Notes: generated by a model not told the origin, from the letters alone. DNA of 64,000 bases from Devosia sp. A16 (GCF_001402915.1 NZ_CP012945.1:744001-808000), one strand, 5' to 3'. Positions 34,806-43,487 are shown, counted from the first letter of the stretch. Made by a program: numbers and translations.

Positions 34806-35228
34806 CTAAACGACCATCGAGCCCACGGCGCGGCCCGCCTCCGTTATCACGAGTTCCGAGCCGCTTCGTGCGGCAAGTCCGCGCGACACCAGAAAGAAGA
34901 CGGCACCCTCGTCGTCGCTTCCGAACAGGCCTTTCAGAGGAACCGGGGCATGACTTAGGTTCCTCAGGAGGTTGTAAGAGTACACCGGAATGAACTCCCG
35001 GTCCGGGCCACTGCCGAAGCCGCCACCAGCGGTAGCCGGCTTCGACTCCTCGGCGGCCTCGTGCACGAAGCATAGTGCCTCGATCCACGCGCCAACCTTT
35101 CTTGGCACTTCCTCGGCGCCCGCGAGCCATGCCGTTACGGCCTCCGACGGAACATCAATCGCCTCAGCCAGCACGTCTTTGTGCCAGCGTACGAGGCGTA
35201 GACACTCTTCAAGGCGTTCGGGCGTCAT
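34806..35228 (-). CDS. HTH-containing hypothetical protein, paralog of 28234-28656
   Basis: 140 aa with AAGGAT upstream. Nearly the same as the other copy: MTPERLEECLRLVRWHKDVL; EVPRKVGAWIEALCFVHEA; GSDDEGAVFFLVSRGLAAR. Differences cluster in the middle (residues 62-72, 90-100) and at the C-terminus. Both copies intact suggests both are selected. Confidence 0.7.
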   Translation of the reverse strand: MTPERLEECLRLVRWHKDVLAEAIDVPSEAVTAWLAGAEEVPRKVGAWIEALCFVHEAAEESKPATAGGGFGSGPDREFIPVYSYNLLRNLSHAPVPLKGLFGSDDEGAVFFLVSRGLAARSGSELVITEAGRAVGSMVV

Positions 35229-35319
35229 TGCGGTAATCCTTTTGAATGGTGGCCAGGGTGTCGCTCAACGCTATGCTGAAGGCGGTTGCCCTGCCGCGTA
35301 GTTCGACAGGGCAACACAA

Positions 35320-35667
35320 CTAGAATGCTTCCGCGATCTTGAGCTGGCAGGCCTGAGCCAAGTCGGCGTTGGGCTTGTCCATACCGAGCGGGGTTGCCCA
35401 GCCGGCCTTCTCGACGATGGCTTTGCGGGAATAGATTGCAGCGCCTTTGAGCTCTGTCATAACCGAGGCTCCCTCGGGTGTGCCGGCCCGCTCTACGCAG
35501 TATGGCGTAAGCGCTGCAGCAACGGCGGTGCTCGCGGCCCTTTTGGCCATGTCCTGAGCTGAGCCACCGGTTACCCAGCCGCCCCAGCTAAAGCCAATGA
35601 TTGCAAGAGCGATGGCGCCTACACCCGCGCCCATGAGGCCGGGTTTCAACCAAGTCGGCATTTGCAT
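35320..35667 (-). CDS. Small membrane-anchored protein, 115 aa
   Basis: MQMPTWLKPGLMGAGVGAIA begins a membrane anchor (about residues 10-32, with GFSWGGWVTGG following). The remaining 80 residues are probably periplasmic, with two Cys (TPYCVERA; LAQACQLK). Similar uncharacterised proteins occur in Rhizobiales. Confidence 0.7.
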   Translation of the reverse strand: MQMPTWLKPGLMGAGVGAIALAIIGFSWGGWVTGGSAQDMAKRAASTAVAAALTPYCVERAGTPEGASVMTELKGAAIYSRKAIVEKAGWATPLGMDKPNADLAQACQLKIAEAF

Positions 35668-35751
35668 TGAAGTGTCCGATCTGTGTCAGACGAGCACGCG
35701 AAATGCATGCAAGCGGTTCAACATAACACGCATCGGTTAGCTGACGCGTGC

Positions 35752-36336
35752 CTATTGTGGCGGGTTGGCGTCATGTTTCAACGCCGCGGCGAGATCATCT
35801 TCCTTGACTTCCAGAGCCTCAATCACCCCGTGGCCGGTTAGCATGATGGTTTTGATCAGCCGGAAGGCGCCCCACGAAACGTCCAGTGGTTCCTTCCGCA
35901 GGCGTACTTCAAAGGTTCCGGGCGGATGTGTCTCGGTCAAGCCGGGCAGCAGGAAGGCAGAACGAAACGTCACAAACTCCAACTCTTCGTCAGAACCATG
36001 TGCCCCCTTAACTCCGGCAGGCTCGCCGCTAATGGCCGGCACGCTGACAGGTGCCGTCGGGGTGCGCTTGACGTACTCGGCCCGAAAAGCCCCCACGTAT
36101 CGACGCTGTCGCCAGAACCGAAACACCGCACCAGACGCAAAGGCCAGGGTAGCGATAACCGCAAGACCGACAGGCCTACCCACGACGTCGGTTCGAAAAT
36201 ACGCGTCGGCAATAATGGCTGCGGCGGTCGTGAGAGCTGCCGCGATCAGGCCGTAGGTCAAGGCGGTGCCGTTCGGCTTGGGGGCATAGGAGCGCGCTGC
36301 GGCCCTGGCGTTGGCAATTCTGGTCGGGGTGGTCAT
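35752..36336 (-). CDS. Two-TM membrane protein, 194 aa
   Basis: Two membrane segments at about residues 25-45 and 57-75 (GLAVIATLAFASGAVFRFW), then a cytoplasmic domain (EELEFVTFRSAFLLPGL; GAFRLIKTIMLTGHGVIEAL). ATG 36336 overlaps the stop of the 109-aa gene (ATGA), so the pair is coupled. Not recognised. Confidence 0.65.
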   Translation of the reverse strand: MTTPTRIANARAAARSYAPKPNGTALTYGLIAAALTTAAAIIADAYFRTDVVGRPVGLAVIATLAFASGAVFRFWRQRRYVGAFRAEYVKRTPTAPVSVPAISGEPAGVKGAHGSDEELEFVTFRSAFLLPGLTETHPPGTFEVRLRKEPLDVSWGAFRLIKTIMLTGHGVIEALEVKEDDLAAALKHDANPPQ

Positions 36337-36662
36337 TGCAGCGGTCTTGCGATACCTTCCAGGGCGTCGCGAATGCGGCCATAGCTGACGTGCATTGCCT
36401 CGACCTGCCCAGCAAGAGCAGTGTCGAAAGTGCCTTGGGGAAACTTGACATCCTTCAGGCGAGCGACCTGGTTATCGAGCTCGACAATTGCGTCCTTCGC
36501 TCTCCCCTGTGCCGCAGAGCGGACCGTCGTAGTGGTGCCGGGTTTCGTGTCGTTCTCCCACCTGTCGAGGCGGATCGACAAGCTGGCGATGTTCCGCTTG
36601 AAAGGGAGCACCATGGTGTCGCGCTGGCGAATTTGATGCGCGTCTTTTTTGCCCTTAGGCAT
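36333..36662 (-). CDS. Helical hypothetical protein, 109 aa
   Basis: MPKGKKDAHQIRQRDTMVLP, then a likely coiled coil (AKDAIVELDNQVARLKDV) and C-terminal helix (VSYGRIRDALEGIARPLQ). First in a two-gene unit with the membrane protein. Function unknown. Confidence 0.6.
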   Translation of the reverse strand: MPKGKKDAHQIRQRDTMVLPFKRNIASLSIRLDRWENDTKPGTTTTVRSAAQGRAKDAIVELDNQVARLKDVKFPQGTFDTALAGQVEAMHVSYGRIRDALEGIARPLQ

Positions 36663-36760
36663 CGGGATATCTCCACGGGTTACAGGTAGGTGATGACGAT
36701 ACGGCCGAGCTCTCGGGGTCAGAGACCGCCGGCCTCACGATCGCCTTTCCGAGACTGCGC

Positions 36761-36955
36761 TTACTTTGAACCGCTGGCCTGGGTACGCAGCACATCGATG
36801 GTAAGCGGCCGCCGCTCCTGATCGAAGATCCCTATTTCGGCGGCGCCCGCTTCGCGAAGTTGCTCGTATTCCCAGATCGCCATTTCCAACGTGTGAGCTT
36901 CTCGCCGTTGGGCGCCCGTGAACATGCGATAGGTCAGAGTGAACAGCGGGAGCAT
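36761..36955 (-). CDS. Small hypothetical protein, 64 aa
   Basis: MLPLFTLTYRMFTGAQRREA, then MAIWEYEQLREAGAAEIGIF and a strand RRPLTIDVLR. Compact alpha/beta character typical of small accessory proteins; not recognised. Confidence 0.5.
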   Translation of the reverse strand: MLPLFTLTYRMFTGAQRREAHTLEMAIWEYEQLREAGAAEIGIFDQERRPLTIDVLRTQASGSK

Positions 36956-37013
36956 CAGCGGAGAGCACCTCCCCGGGCCACGGAACGCTGCCTCCGCCGG
37001 GGATCGCAGCCGG

Positions 37014-37217
37014 TCATTTGACCACCGTCAGATGAGTGTGCCCCACCTCACCCATAGGGTGTAGCCAGAGAGGATCGAAGTCTCGCCAGCTCTTTCGGAC
37101 CGCCGGAAAGGTCAAGGTCTCGTCGGCCGGTGGGCATCCATTCAAATTCATCGGCTTGGCAAGGTCTGTCGTGCTCAGGATAAGTCGGCGCACACCGCGA
37201 ATTCTCAACGCGATCAT
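37014..37217 (-). CDS. Possible small protein, 67 aa
   Basis: ATG 37217 overlaps the stop of the gene at 37214-37357 (ATGA). MIALRIRGVRRLILSTTDLA, then FDPLWLHPMGEVGHTHLTVV. Weak support beyond coupling. Confidence 0.35.
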   Translation of the reverse strand: MIALRIRGVRRLILSTTDLAKPMNLNGCPPADETLTFPAVRKSWRDFDPLWLHPMGEVGHTHLTVVK

Positions 37218-37357
37218 TGCCAACCGCCGAGCGAGATGACCTGCCGGACGACAAGCGCGAGGCCGAGCGTCAGAGTAAAACCCAATGCGAAGTTGATTTT
37301 GCGCGCATGCCTAAATGTAGTCGGCGCGGCGGCCGCTTGCGGGTAATCGACGGGCAT
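37214..37357 (-). CDS. Possible single-TM mini-protein, 47 aa
   Basis: ATG 37357: MPVDYPQAAAAPTTFRHARK then a membrane helix INFALGFTLTLGLALVVRQV. A plausible tail-anchored mini-protein, too short for certainty. Confidence 0.4.
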   Translation of the reverse strand: MPVDYPQAAAAPTTFRHARKINFALGFTLTLGLALVVRQVISLGGWQ

Positions 37358-37479
37358 GTTGGGAGCTTTCGCTGGTGGCGCAAAGGTGCGCTCGAGTGAG
37401 TATGCGCCCATTCCCGTCATGCACCTAACAATTTCGGACGCTTGGCCTATCAATAGAGGAAAAAGCGCGTATGGTCGCT

Positions 37480-37622
37480 GTTGGACCGGCGAGCCTCAGG
37501 CAGCCGGGTCGGACCTAAGTCGGTTTCGGCGGTGGTCTTCAGGTGTGGACCTCGGATCATCTCCACCAGGGAAGTGTGCGAGGCTCCGCTCGACTGCATT
37601 GAGGGTGTAGAGCCTCGCCGCT
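37480..37622 (+). repeat. Structured intergenic repeat, copy B
   Basis: Second copy of 27771-27909. Stem GCGAGGCTC (37578-37586) pairs with GAGCCTCGC (37610-37618); the 5' GACCGGC/GCCGGGTC pairing is also kept. The centre differs in length and sequence. As with copy A, a minus-strand small gene ends shortly to its right (stop at 37686), so it could be a 3'-end element on that strand. Confidence 0.6.
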
Positions 37623-37685
37623 TTAACGCCGTCGACAAGATCGGTTGCAGCCGCGAAACCCAACGTTCAGTCATAAGGGATTTCT

Positions 37686-37940
37686 TCAAGCGGCAATTTT
37701 CCGCCGCAGCAACGGATACTCATCGGCGTCATAGAGGGCGCGAATAGCCTCACCCTCGTAGCGCCGCTCATCGACCTCCAGAAACGACCCTGCCAGCGAC
37801 GGGGAGGACACGATTTCGATCATGAACTGGATCGCTTCCGCGGCATTGCCGAAGCGGCGATACCGCTGTTTGCTTGTCTTAGCGTAGCGGCGACTCGGAT
37901 AAACTTCCGCGCTCACTTCGTAGTCGAAGTAGGCCATCAT
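37686..37940 (-). CDS. Small conserved protein, family of 33893-34183
   Basis: 84 aa with AAGGGA upstream. MMAYFDYEVSAEVYPSRRYA, then RRFGNAAEAIQFMIEIV and YEGEAIRALYDADEYPLLRR. Shares its plan with the 96-aa protein beside rpsU. Function unknown. Confidence 0.6.
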   Translation of the reverse strand: MMAYFDYEVSAEVYPSRRYAKTSKQRYRRFGNAAEAIQFMIEIVSSPSLAGSFLEVDERRYEGEAIRALYDADEYPLLRRKIAA

Positions 37941-38025
37941 ATGTATCCCTTGCTAATGCGCTACGCGGGGTGAACATTCCTGCTGAGGCAGGAAGCGGCC
38001 GAACCAGGTCCGGCCACTCAAGCGG

Positions 38026-38232
38026 TCAGGCCAGCGAGAGGTTGGTAGCAGACATCTTGCCATCACGACCGCTCCCCAGGTCGTAAGTGACACGCTGTCC
38101 TTCGGCGAGGCCCATTATGCCGGCTGCCTCGAGGGCGGCAGCATGCACGAATGCATCCTTGCCCCCGTCATTGGGAGCGATAAAGCCGAAGCCTTTGGTG
38201 GCGTTGTAGAACTTCACGGTTCCGTTGATCAT
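38026..38232 (-). CDS. Cold-shock protein, second copy
   Basis: 68 aa from ATG 38232, AAGGAGA upstream. MINGTVKFYNATKGFGFIAP with RNP1 KGFGFI; RNP2 reads DAFVHAAAL, with Ala where most have Ile-Ser, so nucleic-acid contacts may differ. The tail SATNLSLA matches the first copy's. A long region without genes lies upstream, as usual for csp leader RNAs. Confidence 0.9.
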   Translation of the reverse strand: MINGTVKFYNATKGFGFIAPNDGGKDAFVHAAALEAAGIMGLAEGQRVTYDLGSGRDGKMSATNLSLA

Positions 38233-38656
38233 GATGATCTCCTTAACGGGTCGATCGCCTAGGGCCAACGCACGGTTTCCACCGCCACGACAGGTGGCGA
38301 GGTAGAGCGTCTGCAAAAGTGGGGATCGAACAGCCGGAATAAGCCGGAAATCAGAGGCCAACGATGGCTTAACACGAGATTAAATAGGATGCCGATGCAG
38401 AAAATACAAGTGCAAACACCACAGGAGCCACTGCCACGACAACTAAGCCGCGCTCCGCTCGCCAGAATCACTGAGAAAAATCGCGGCTAGATTGGTTCCT
38501 TATGGCTGAAAAAACAAATCGCTTGGTGTTTCGTTGGATAAAGTCCACTACTGAACCACGGAAGTTCAAACTTCAAACACGGTGATCGTCTCGCGTCAGC
38601 TCGCGATGGCTGTGCCGCCCATCTAGGGCCTTTAGCGGACACGGAAGTTCCTGAAA
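38233..38656. other. Gene-free stretch, likely csp leader
   Basis: Between the leftward csp gene and the rightward 65-aa gene, no gene is supported. It probably contains the csp promoter and a long 5' leader, by analogy with cspA; I cannot place the promoter with confidence. Base composition is locally lower in GC around 38370-38540. Confidence 0.4.
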
Positions 38657-38854
38657 ATGATCAGCGAGAGCCGCAAGGCCAATCGCGACAGCTTCGCCAG
38701 CCAGCGAGCGCGACTCCACTTTTCCGGTGTCCCCCCTGTAGCAGGCATCGGTATCCTCAAGGGCATCGGACAGGATGTCACCACCCCGCCGCGGACCCGG
38801 CGTGACATCGTGCGCGAGGGATTGATCGGCTTCGTTCCAGTGGGTGCGCATTGA
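38657..38854 (+). CDS. Conserved small protein, paralog of 29073-29270
   Basis: 65 aa: MISESRKANRDSFASQRARL, GIGILKGIGQ, and RDIVREGLIGFVPVGAH. About 30 bases upstream of the start also match the other copy (GGACACGGAAG-like), so the promoter or leader was duplicated too. Cassette with the next gene, inverted relative to 28789-29270. Confidence 0.6.
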   Translation: MISESRKANRDSFASQRARLHFSGVPPVAGIGILKGIGQDVTTPPRTRRDIVREGLIGFVPVGAH

Positions 38855-39138
38855 GCCAGTGGCACGCCGACCTGGATGGTCTCACCTTTGGGCCAGGGTC
38901 CCTGGTCACCGTTCTATCCCACCATCAGGTGGTTCGGGTCCTGAGCTCCGACACCTTGCTGATCGAGGACGCCGACGGCCAACGATACTCAGCGTTCGTT
39001 CTGGACAGGACAGGCTCCGAGATCCAGTTGCTGATGCCCGATGGCCACCACAGGTCTCTGGAGTTGAAGATCGACAAAGCCCTCCACGAGCCTCAGCCTG
39101 GCGAGGTCTTCTCGCATCAGACCTGGGTGCACCACTGA
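38851..39138 (+). CDS. Conserved hypothetical protein, paralog of 28789-29076
   Basis: 95 aa, TTG start at 38851 overlapping the preceding stop, exactly as in the other copy. MSQWHADLDGLTFGPGSLVT; HHQVVRVLSSDTLLIEDADG; beta-rich, possibly a small barrel. Function unknown. Confidence 0.65.
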   Translation: MSQWHADLDGLTFGPGSLVTVLSHHQVVRVLSSDTLLIEDADGQRYSAFVLDRTGSEIQLLMPDGHHRSLELKIDKALHEPQPGEVFSHQTWVHH

Positions 39139-39272
39139 GCGCGGCCGGGTGCGATGCGCAGGTCAGGGTCACCGATACCCGCCGGTTAGATCGTCACCCG
39201 GTTGAGGACGTTGGAGGTGAGGGTGCGGCCGCGCTCTCATCGCCAGCGTCCTAATCGATACGAGGAGCCAAT

Positions 39273-39506
39273 ATGAGCACGATGTATTTTGCCCAAGGGT
39301 TCAAAGCCAAGGGAAAGAAGCTCGAGCCAGAAGCACCTAGGTCAGCCAGGACCGCCGAGGACGCCATCGCGGCTGCTCAGCGCCTGGAGCCCATCCGGGC
39401 TGGGGTGTGGGCCTATTCGGCCGACATTGACATCGAAACTGACACCTACGACGAGCCGCGCGAGCTGTATCGAGCGGGCCAGCTCCCAGCCGGGTTGGGA
39501 GAGTAG
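39273..39506 (+). CDS. Small conserved protein, paralog of 3668-3913
   Basis: 77 aa with GAGGAG upstream. MSTMYFAQGFKAKGKKLEPE, helix TAEDAIAAAQRLEPIRAGVW, acidic DIDIETDTYDEP and end AGQLPAGLGE. Same plan as the product at 3668-3913. Confidence 0.65.
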   Translation: MSTMYFAQGFKAKGKKLEPEAPRSARTAEDAIAAAQRLEPIRAGVWAYSADIDIETDTYDEPRELYRAGQLPAGLGE

Positions 39507-39689
39507 TCACAGGCGGATCTGAAGTCCGGTTTGGGCCAATAGGGGCCATTCACCGCGGTCCTCGGAGCCAAAAACGAACGGACCATCGAAACACACAGCC
39601 GGTGCAAGCAACGCGCCCGCGCTTCGCGCTGTGCTGGGCGTGCATCGAGCTGCGTCGGTCTGGCCAGGCCTTGCACCCACCCACCGGCT

Positions 39690-39717
39690 GTCATCCCTGT
39701 TTTTTGGCAGGGATGAC
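39690..39717. terminator. Bidirectional terminator hairpin
   Basis: GTCATCCCTG (39690-39699) and CAGGGATGAC (39708-39717) with a T-rich loop, between the convergent 77-aa gene and hyuB. Confidence 0.6.
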
Positions 39718-39750
39718 ATCGAGTGTTGCTCCGGCCCTTGGTGAAACAAT

Positions 39751-41415
39751 CTAGCCCCCGGGCGTCCCCACCGTGCCATACACCTCCAACGCCCGCTCGC
39801 GCGTCAGGTAGCCGTCGCGGATGTCGCGGGCGATGGCTTCGGGGGCGCGGGCCTTGGGCTCGCCATAGCCGCCGCCATTGGCGGTGACGATGCGGATCAC
39901 GTCGCCGGTGTTGACCACCACATTGGTGGCGAAGGCGTAGCGCTCGTTGCGTCCGTCGGTGCGGCGCAGCTCGACATAGTTGAGCGAGCCGTCGAGGCCG
40001 CCGCCGACGCCCCAGGGCGGCATGGTGGAGCGGGTGTAGCCGAGCGACAGGAAGTTGTTGTCGCCACGCACCCGGTAATGCACCTCGATGCCCTTGCCGC
40101 CGCGCCACTGCCCTTCCCCGCCCGGCTCGGCATTGAGCGCCACCTGGTCGACGAACATGCCGTAGCGGGCTTCGGCGATCTCGGCGGGGCAGTTGAAGGT
40201 TTCGCCGTGAAAGCCAGAGAACTGCCCCGAATTGCCGTCATGGCCCTCCCAGCCGCCCCAGCCGCCGACCTGCGGCTCGACGATGGTGTAGTGCCGCCCG
40301 GTGTCGGGGTGCTTGCCGCCCATCACCGTGCCGCAGATCGAGGCGAAATTGCCGGCCGGCACGATGCCGCCGAAATGATGCGCCAGCGCCCTCAGCGTCA
40401 TGTCGAACAGCCGGATCTCGACTTCCGAGTAATAGCCCAGCGCGCCGGGCTCGATGACGTGGAAGATGGTGCCCGGCTCGGTGATCACCTCGAGCGGGCG
40501 GAAGCAGCCGCCATTGCCCGGGCCGTCCGGATCGGTGAAGTCCTTGAAGGCCAGCTGCAGCGCGATCTCGGAGCCCTCGCGCGACGAGTTCTTCGAGCCC
40601 GCCTGCCTGGGGTTACCGCGGAGGTCCACCGTGAACTTTTCCGGCGTGATGACGAGGCGGATATTGTGCACCGCGCCATCGTCCTGGGTTTCGGAATAGT
40701 CGTAGGTGCCGGCCGGCATCTGCTTCAGCGCCGCCAGCGCCCGGCGTTCGCCGAGGTCCATATAGTCGGCGACGGCGGCGAGATAGGTGTCGGCGCCGTA
40801 TTTGGCGAGCAGCTCCTGCACCCGGCGCTCGCCGATGCGGAGGCCCGCGATGCCGGCCCACAGGTCGCCCTTGAGGAAATCGGGCAGCCTGGTGTTGACG
40901 TAGAGGATGTCGAACACCGCCTGGTTGGCGACGCCCTGGTCGAACAGCTTGACCGCCGGGATGCGCACCCCTTCCTGGAAGATTTCGGTGGCATCGGCCG
41001 ACATCGAGCCCGGCACGTTCCCGCCCACATCGTTCCAGTGCGCGATATTGGCGACCCAGGCGACGATGCGGTCGCCCGAAAACACCGGCGCGGCCAGCAC
41101 CATGTCGTTGAGGTGGGTCACCCCGCCATAATAGGGATCGTTCGAGGCATAGAGATCGCCCGGCCGGACGCTTTCGAGCGGGAACTTCTTGAGGATGCCT
41201 TTGACCGCCTTGTCGAGCACCCCGATGAAGGCGGGGATGCCGGCGCCGGCCGCGGCGATATCGCCGACCGGGTCGAGGATCGACGAGGAGAGGTCGAGCA
41301 CTTCGTAGATGATGGCCGACATCGAGGCCTTGCGCTGCGCCACGAACATTTCGTCGGCGATCGCTTCGAGCGCGTTCTGGATGATGTCGAAGGTGACGGG
41401 ATCGTGCTTGGTCAT
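39751..41415 (-). CDS. hyuB: Hydantoinase/oxoprolinase subunit B
   Basis: 554 aa (MTKHDPVTFDIIQNALEAIA). Family motifs: ISAIIYEVLDLSSSILDP-type start (SAIIYEVLDL), NDPYYGGVTHLNDMVL, AHWNDVGG, GGKHPDTGRHYTIVEPQVGG and GGGYGEPKARAPEAIARDIR. With HyuA it forms an ATP-dependent or independent ring-opening enzyme acting on hydantoins, 5-oxoproline, acetone or similar carbonyl compounds depending on subgroup. It is the last gene of the leftward operon, 8 bp after hyuA. Confidence 0.88.
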   Translation of the reverse strand: MTKHDPVTFDIIQNALEAIADEMFVAQRKASMSAIIYEVLDLSSSILDPVGDIAAAGAGIPAFIGVLDKAVKGILKKFPLESVRPGDLYASNDPYYGGVTHLNDMVLAAPVFSGDRIVAWVANIAHWNDVGGNVPGSMSADATEIFQEGVRIPAVKLFDQGVANQAVFDILYVNTRLPDFLKGDLWAGIAGLRIGERRVQELLAKYGADTYLAAVADYMDLGERRALAALKQMPAGTYDYSETQDDGAVHNIRLVITPEKFTVDLRGNPRQAGSKNSSREGSEIALQLAFKDFTDPDGPGNGGCFRPLEVITEPGTIFHVIEPGALGYYSEVEIRLFDMTLRALAHHFGGIVPAGNFASICGTVMGGKHPDTGRHYTIVEPQVGGWGGWEGHDGNSGQFSGFHGETFNCPAEIAEARYGMFVDQVALNAEPGGEGQWRGGKGIEVHYRVRGDNNFLSLGYTRSTMPPWGVGGGLDGSLNYVELRRTDGRNERYAFATNVVVNTGDVIRIVTANGGGYGEPKARAPEAIARDIRDGYLTRERALEVYGTVGTPGG

Positions 41416-41423
41416 CTCAGCCC

Positions 41424-43487
41424 TCAGATCGCGATGTGGATGTTGCCGTAGTCGTCGATGCTGACCCGGTTGGCCGGCTGGATCACCACCGTGGTGCCCG
41501 GGTCCTCGATCACCGCCGGGCCGGCAAAGCTCATGCCGGGCTCCAGCCTCGTGCCATCGTAGATGGTGGCTTCGTGGATGCCTTCGGTCGCATAGTCGAC
41601 CTCGCGGCGGCCCTTGATGGCCTGTTCGAGGCTGGCGCCGGTCCGCTCGAGCCTGGTGATCTCGAGCTTGCCCACCTCGGACGCGGCCACCAGGTGCAAC
41701 CCGATGATCTCCACCCCGGCATCGAGCCGATAGGTGTATTCGCGCTCATAGGCATCGTGGAAATTGGCGATCAGCTCGGCCATCGAGGCCCGGCTCGGCT
41801 CGCCCGCCGGCAGCGGCACTTCGACGGCGAATTCCTGGTTCTGGTAGCGCACCCGCACCAGCCCCTTGATGCTCACCTTGTCGGCCGGCACGTTCCCGCG
41901 CACGAAATCGGCGATGGCGCGCTCGCGCGTCGTCGCCAGCAGCTGCGACAGGCTCTCGTGGTCGTCGGCATCCATCAACTGGGTGACGAAGTAATCGCGC
42001 CTCAGGTCGCTCATCAGCATGCCCCAGGCCGAGAACACCGAGGCGCCGCGCGGCACCACGACCTTCTTGACCCCCAGCTCCTTGCCGAGCTCGGCGCCAT
42101 GCATCGGGCCGCCGCCGCCGAACACCACCATGGTGAAATCGCGCGGGTCGTAGCCGCGGTTCACCGAGACCAGCTTCAGCGCGTTGACCATGTTCGAATT
42201 GGCGATGCGCACGATGCCGCGCGCCACTTCGATGTTGCTCATCCCGAGCTTGCCGCCCAGTTCGGCCAGCGCCGCGTTCGTCGCCGCCATGTCGGCGACG
42301 ACATTGCCGCCGACGAAGTAATCCTTGTTGATGCGGCCGAGCGCCAGGTTGGCGTCGGTGGTGGTGGCGTTGCTGCCGCCCCGACCATAGGCGGCCGGCC
42401 CGGGCACGGCGCCGGCCGAACGCGGCCCGACATGGAGCTTGTCGAACTCGTCGACCCAGGCGATCGAGCCGCCGCCATTGCCGATCTCGACCAGGTCGAC
42501 CACCGGCACCATGATCGGATAGCCGGCGGACTTGCGGTCGCGCTCGATCCAGTAGTCGGTCTTGATGGTGACCTGGCCGCCTTTGATCAGCGAGCATTTC
42601 GCCGTGGTGCCGCCGATGTCGAGCGCCAGCACATCGGGCTCGCCGATGATGCGGCCGAGCTCGGCGGCGCCCCAGAAGCCCGAGGCTGGGCCCGATTCCA
42701 CCATGGTGATCGGCGTCTGCTTGATCGACTCCACCGCGTCGACGCCGCAGTTGGACTGCATGACGTAGAGCCCGCCGGCATAGCCCTGGTCGCGGAGGCC
42801 CGTTTCCAGCCGCTCGAGATAGCGCTGCGCCGACGGCTGCACATAGGCCGAGAGGATGGTGGTGGAGGTGCGCTCGTATTCGCGCCACTCACGGGTGATC
42901 TGGTGCGAGGCGACGGCGACCACGTCCGGCCACAGCCGGCGCAGCTCCGCCAGCGCGGCCTCTTCATGCGACGGGTTGGCATAGGCGTGGATGAAGCAGA
43001 TGGCGACCGCCGTGACGCCGTCGGCGCGGAAATCGGCAACGATCTCGGCCAACCCCGAGAGGTCGAGCGGCACCTGCTCCTTGCCATGGAAATCGATGCG
43101 GCCGGCGAGCTCGCGGCGCAGGTACCGCGCGACGAACGGCTCGGGCTTCTTGTACTTGAGGTTGAAGAAATCCGGCCGGTTGCCGCGGCCGATCTCCAGC
43201 ACGTCGCGGAACCCTTTGGTGGTGATCAGGCCGACCTTGGCGCCCTTGCGCTCGGTCAGCGAGTTGATCACCACGGTGGTGCCATGCGCGAGGAAATCGA
43301 GGCTCTCCAGTTCGACCCCGCCCTTGGCGAGGACGTCGAGCACGCCCTTCTCGAAATCCGGCGGCGTGGTATCCGACTTTTCGGTGCGGACCGTCTGTGC
43401 GCCGCTCCGCATATCGGTTTCGAAATACACGAGGTCGGTGAACGTGCCGCCGACATCGGTGGCGACGCGGGTGATCTTGTCGGACAT
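41424..43487 (-). CDS. hyuA: Hydantoinase/oxoprolinase subunit A
   Basis: 687 aa. The N-terminal Hydant_A_N domain starts ITRVATDVGGTFTDLVYFET; the actin-like ATPase part shows ALDIGGTTAKCSLI and VFGGGGPMHGAELG. Both phosphate loops are intact. The C-terminal region binds HyuB. Sequence does not separate N-methylhydantoinase, oxoprolinase and related activities; neighbours suggest an amide-ring substrate brought in by the ribose-type importer. Confidence 0.88.
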   Translation of the reverse strand: MSDKITRVATDVGGTFTDLVYFETDMRSGAQTVRTEKSDTTPPDFEKGVLDVLAKGGVELESLDFLAHGTTVVINSLTERKGAKVGLITTKGFRDVLEIGRGNRPDFFNLKYKKPEPFVARYLRRELAGRIDFHGKEQVPLDLSGLAEIVADFRADGVTAVAICFIHAYANPSHEEAALAELRRLWPDVVAVASHQITREWREYERTSTTILSAYVQPSAQRYLERLETGLRDQGYAGGLYVMQSNCGVDAVESIKQTPITMVESGPASGFWGAAELGRIIGEPDVLALDIGGTTAKCSLIKGGQVTIKTDYWIERDRKSAGYPIMVPVVDLVEIGNGGGSIAWVDEFDKLHVGPRSAGAVPGPAAYGRGGSNATTTDANLALGRINKDYFVGGNVVADMAATNAALAELGGKLGMSNIEVARGIVRIANSNMVNALKLVSVNRGYDPRDFTMVVFGGGGPMHGAELGKELGVKKVVVPRGASVFSAWGMLMSDLRRDYFVTQLMDADDHESLSQLLATTRERAIADFVRGNVPADKVSIKGLVRVRYQNQEFAVEVPLPAGEPSRASMAELIANFHDAYEREYTYRLDAGVEIIGLHLVAASEVGKLEITRLERTGASLEQAIKGRREVDYATEGIHEATIYDGTRLEPGMSFAGPAVIEDPGTTVVIQPANRVSIDDYGNIHIAI

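Noticed and set aside
38573-38851. Minus-strand frame opposite the 65-aa gene (and its counterpart at 29208)
   Set aside because: The opposite frame is open in both copies, but substitutions fall at third positions of the 65-aa frame, which also couples to the 95-aa gene.
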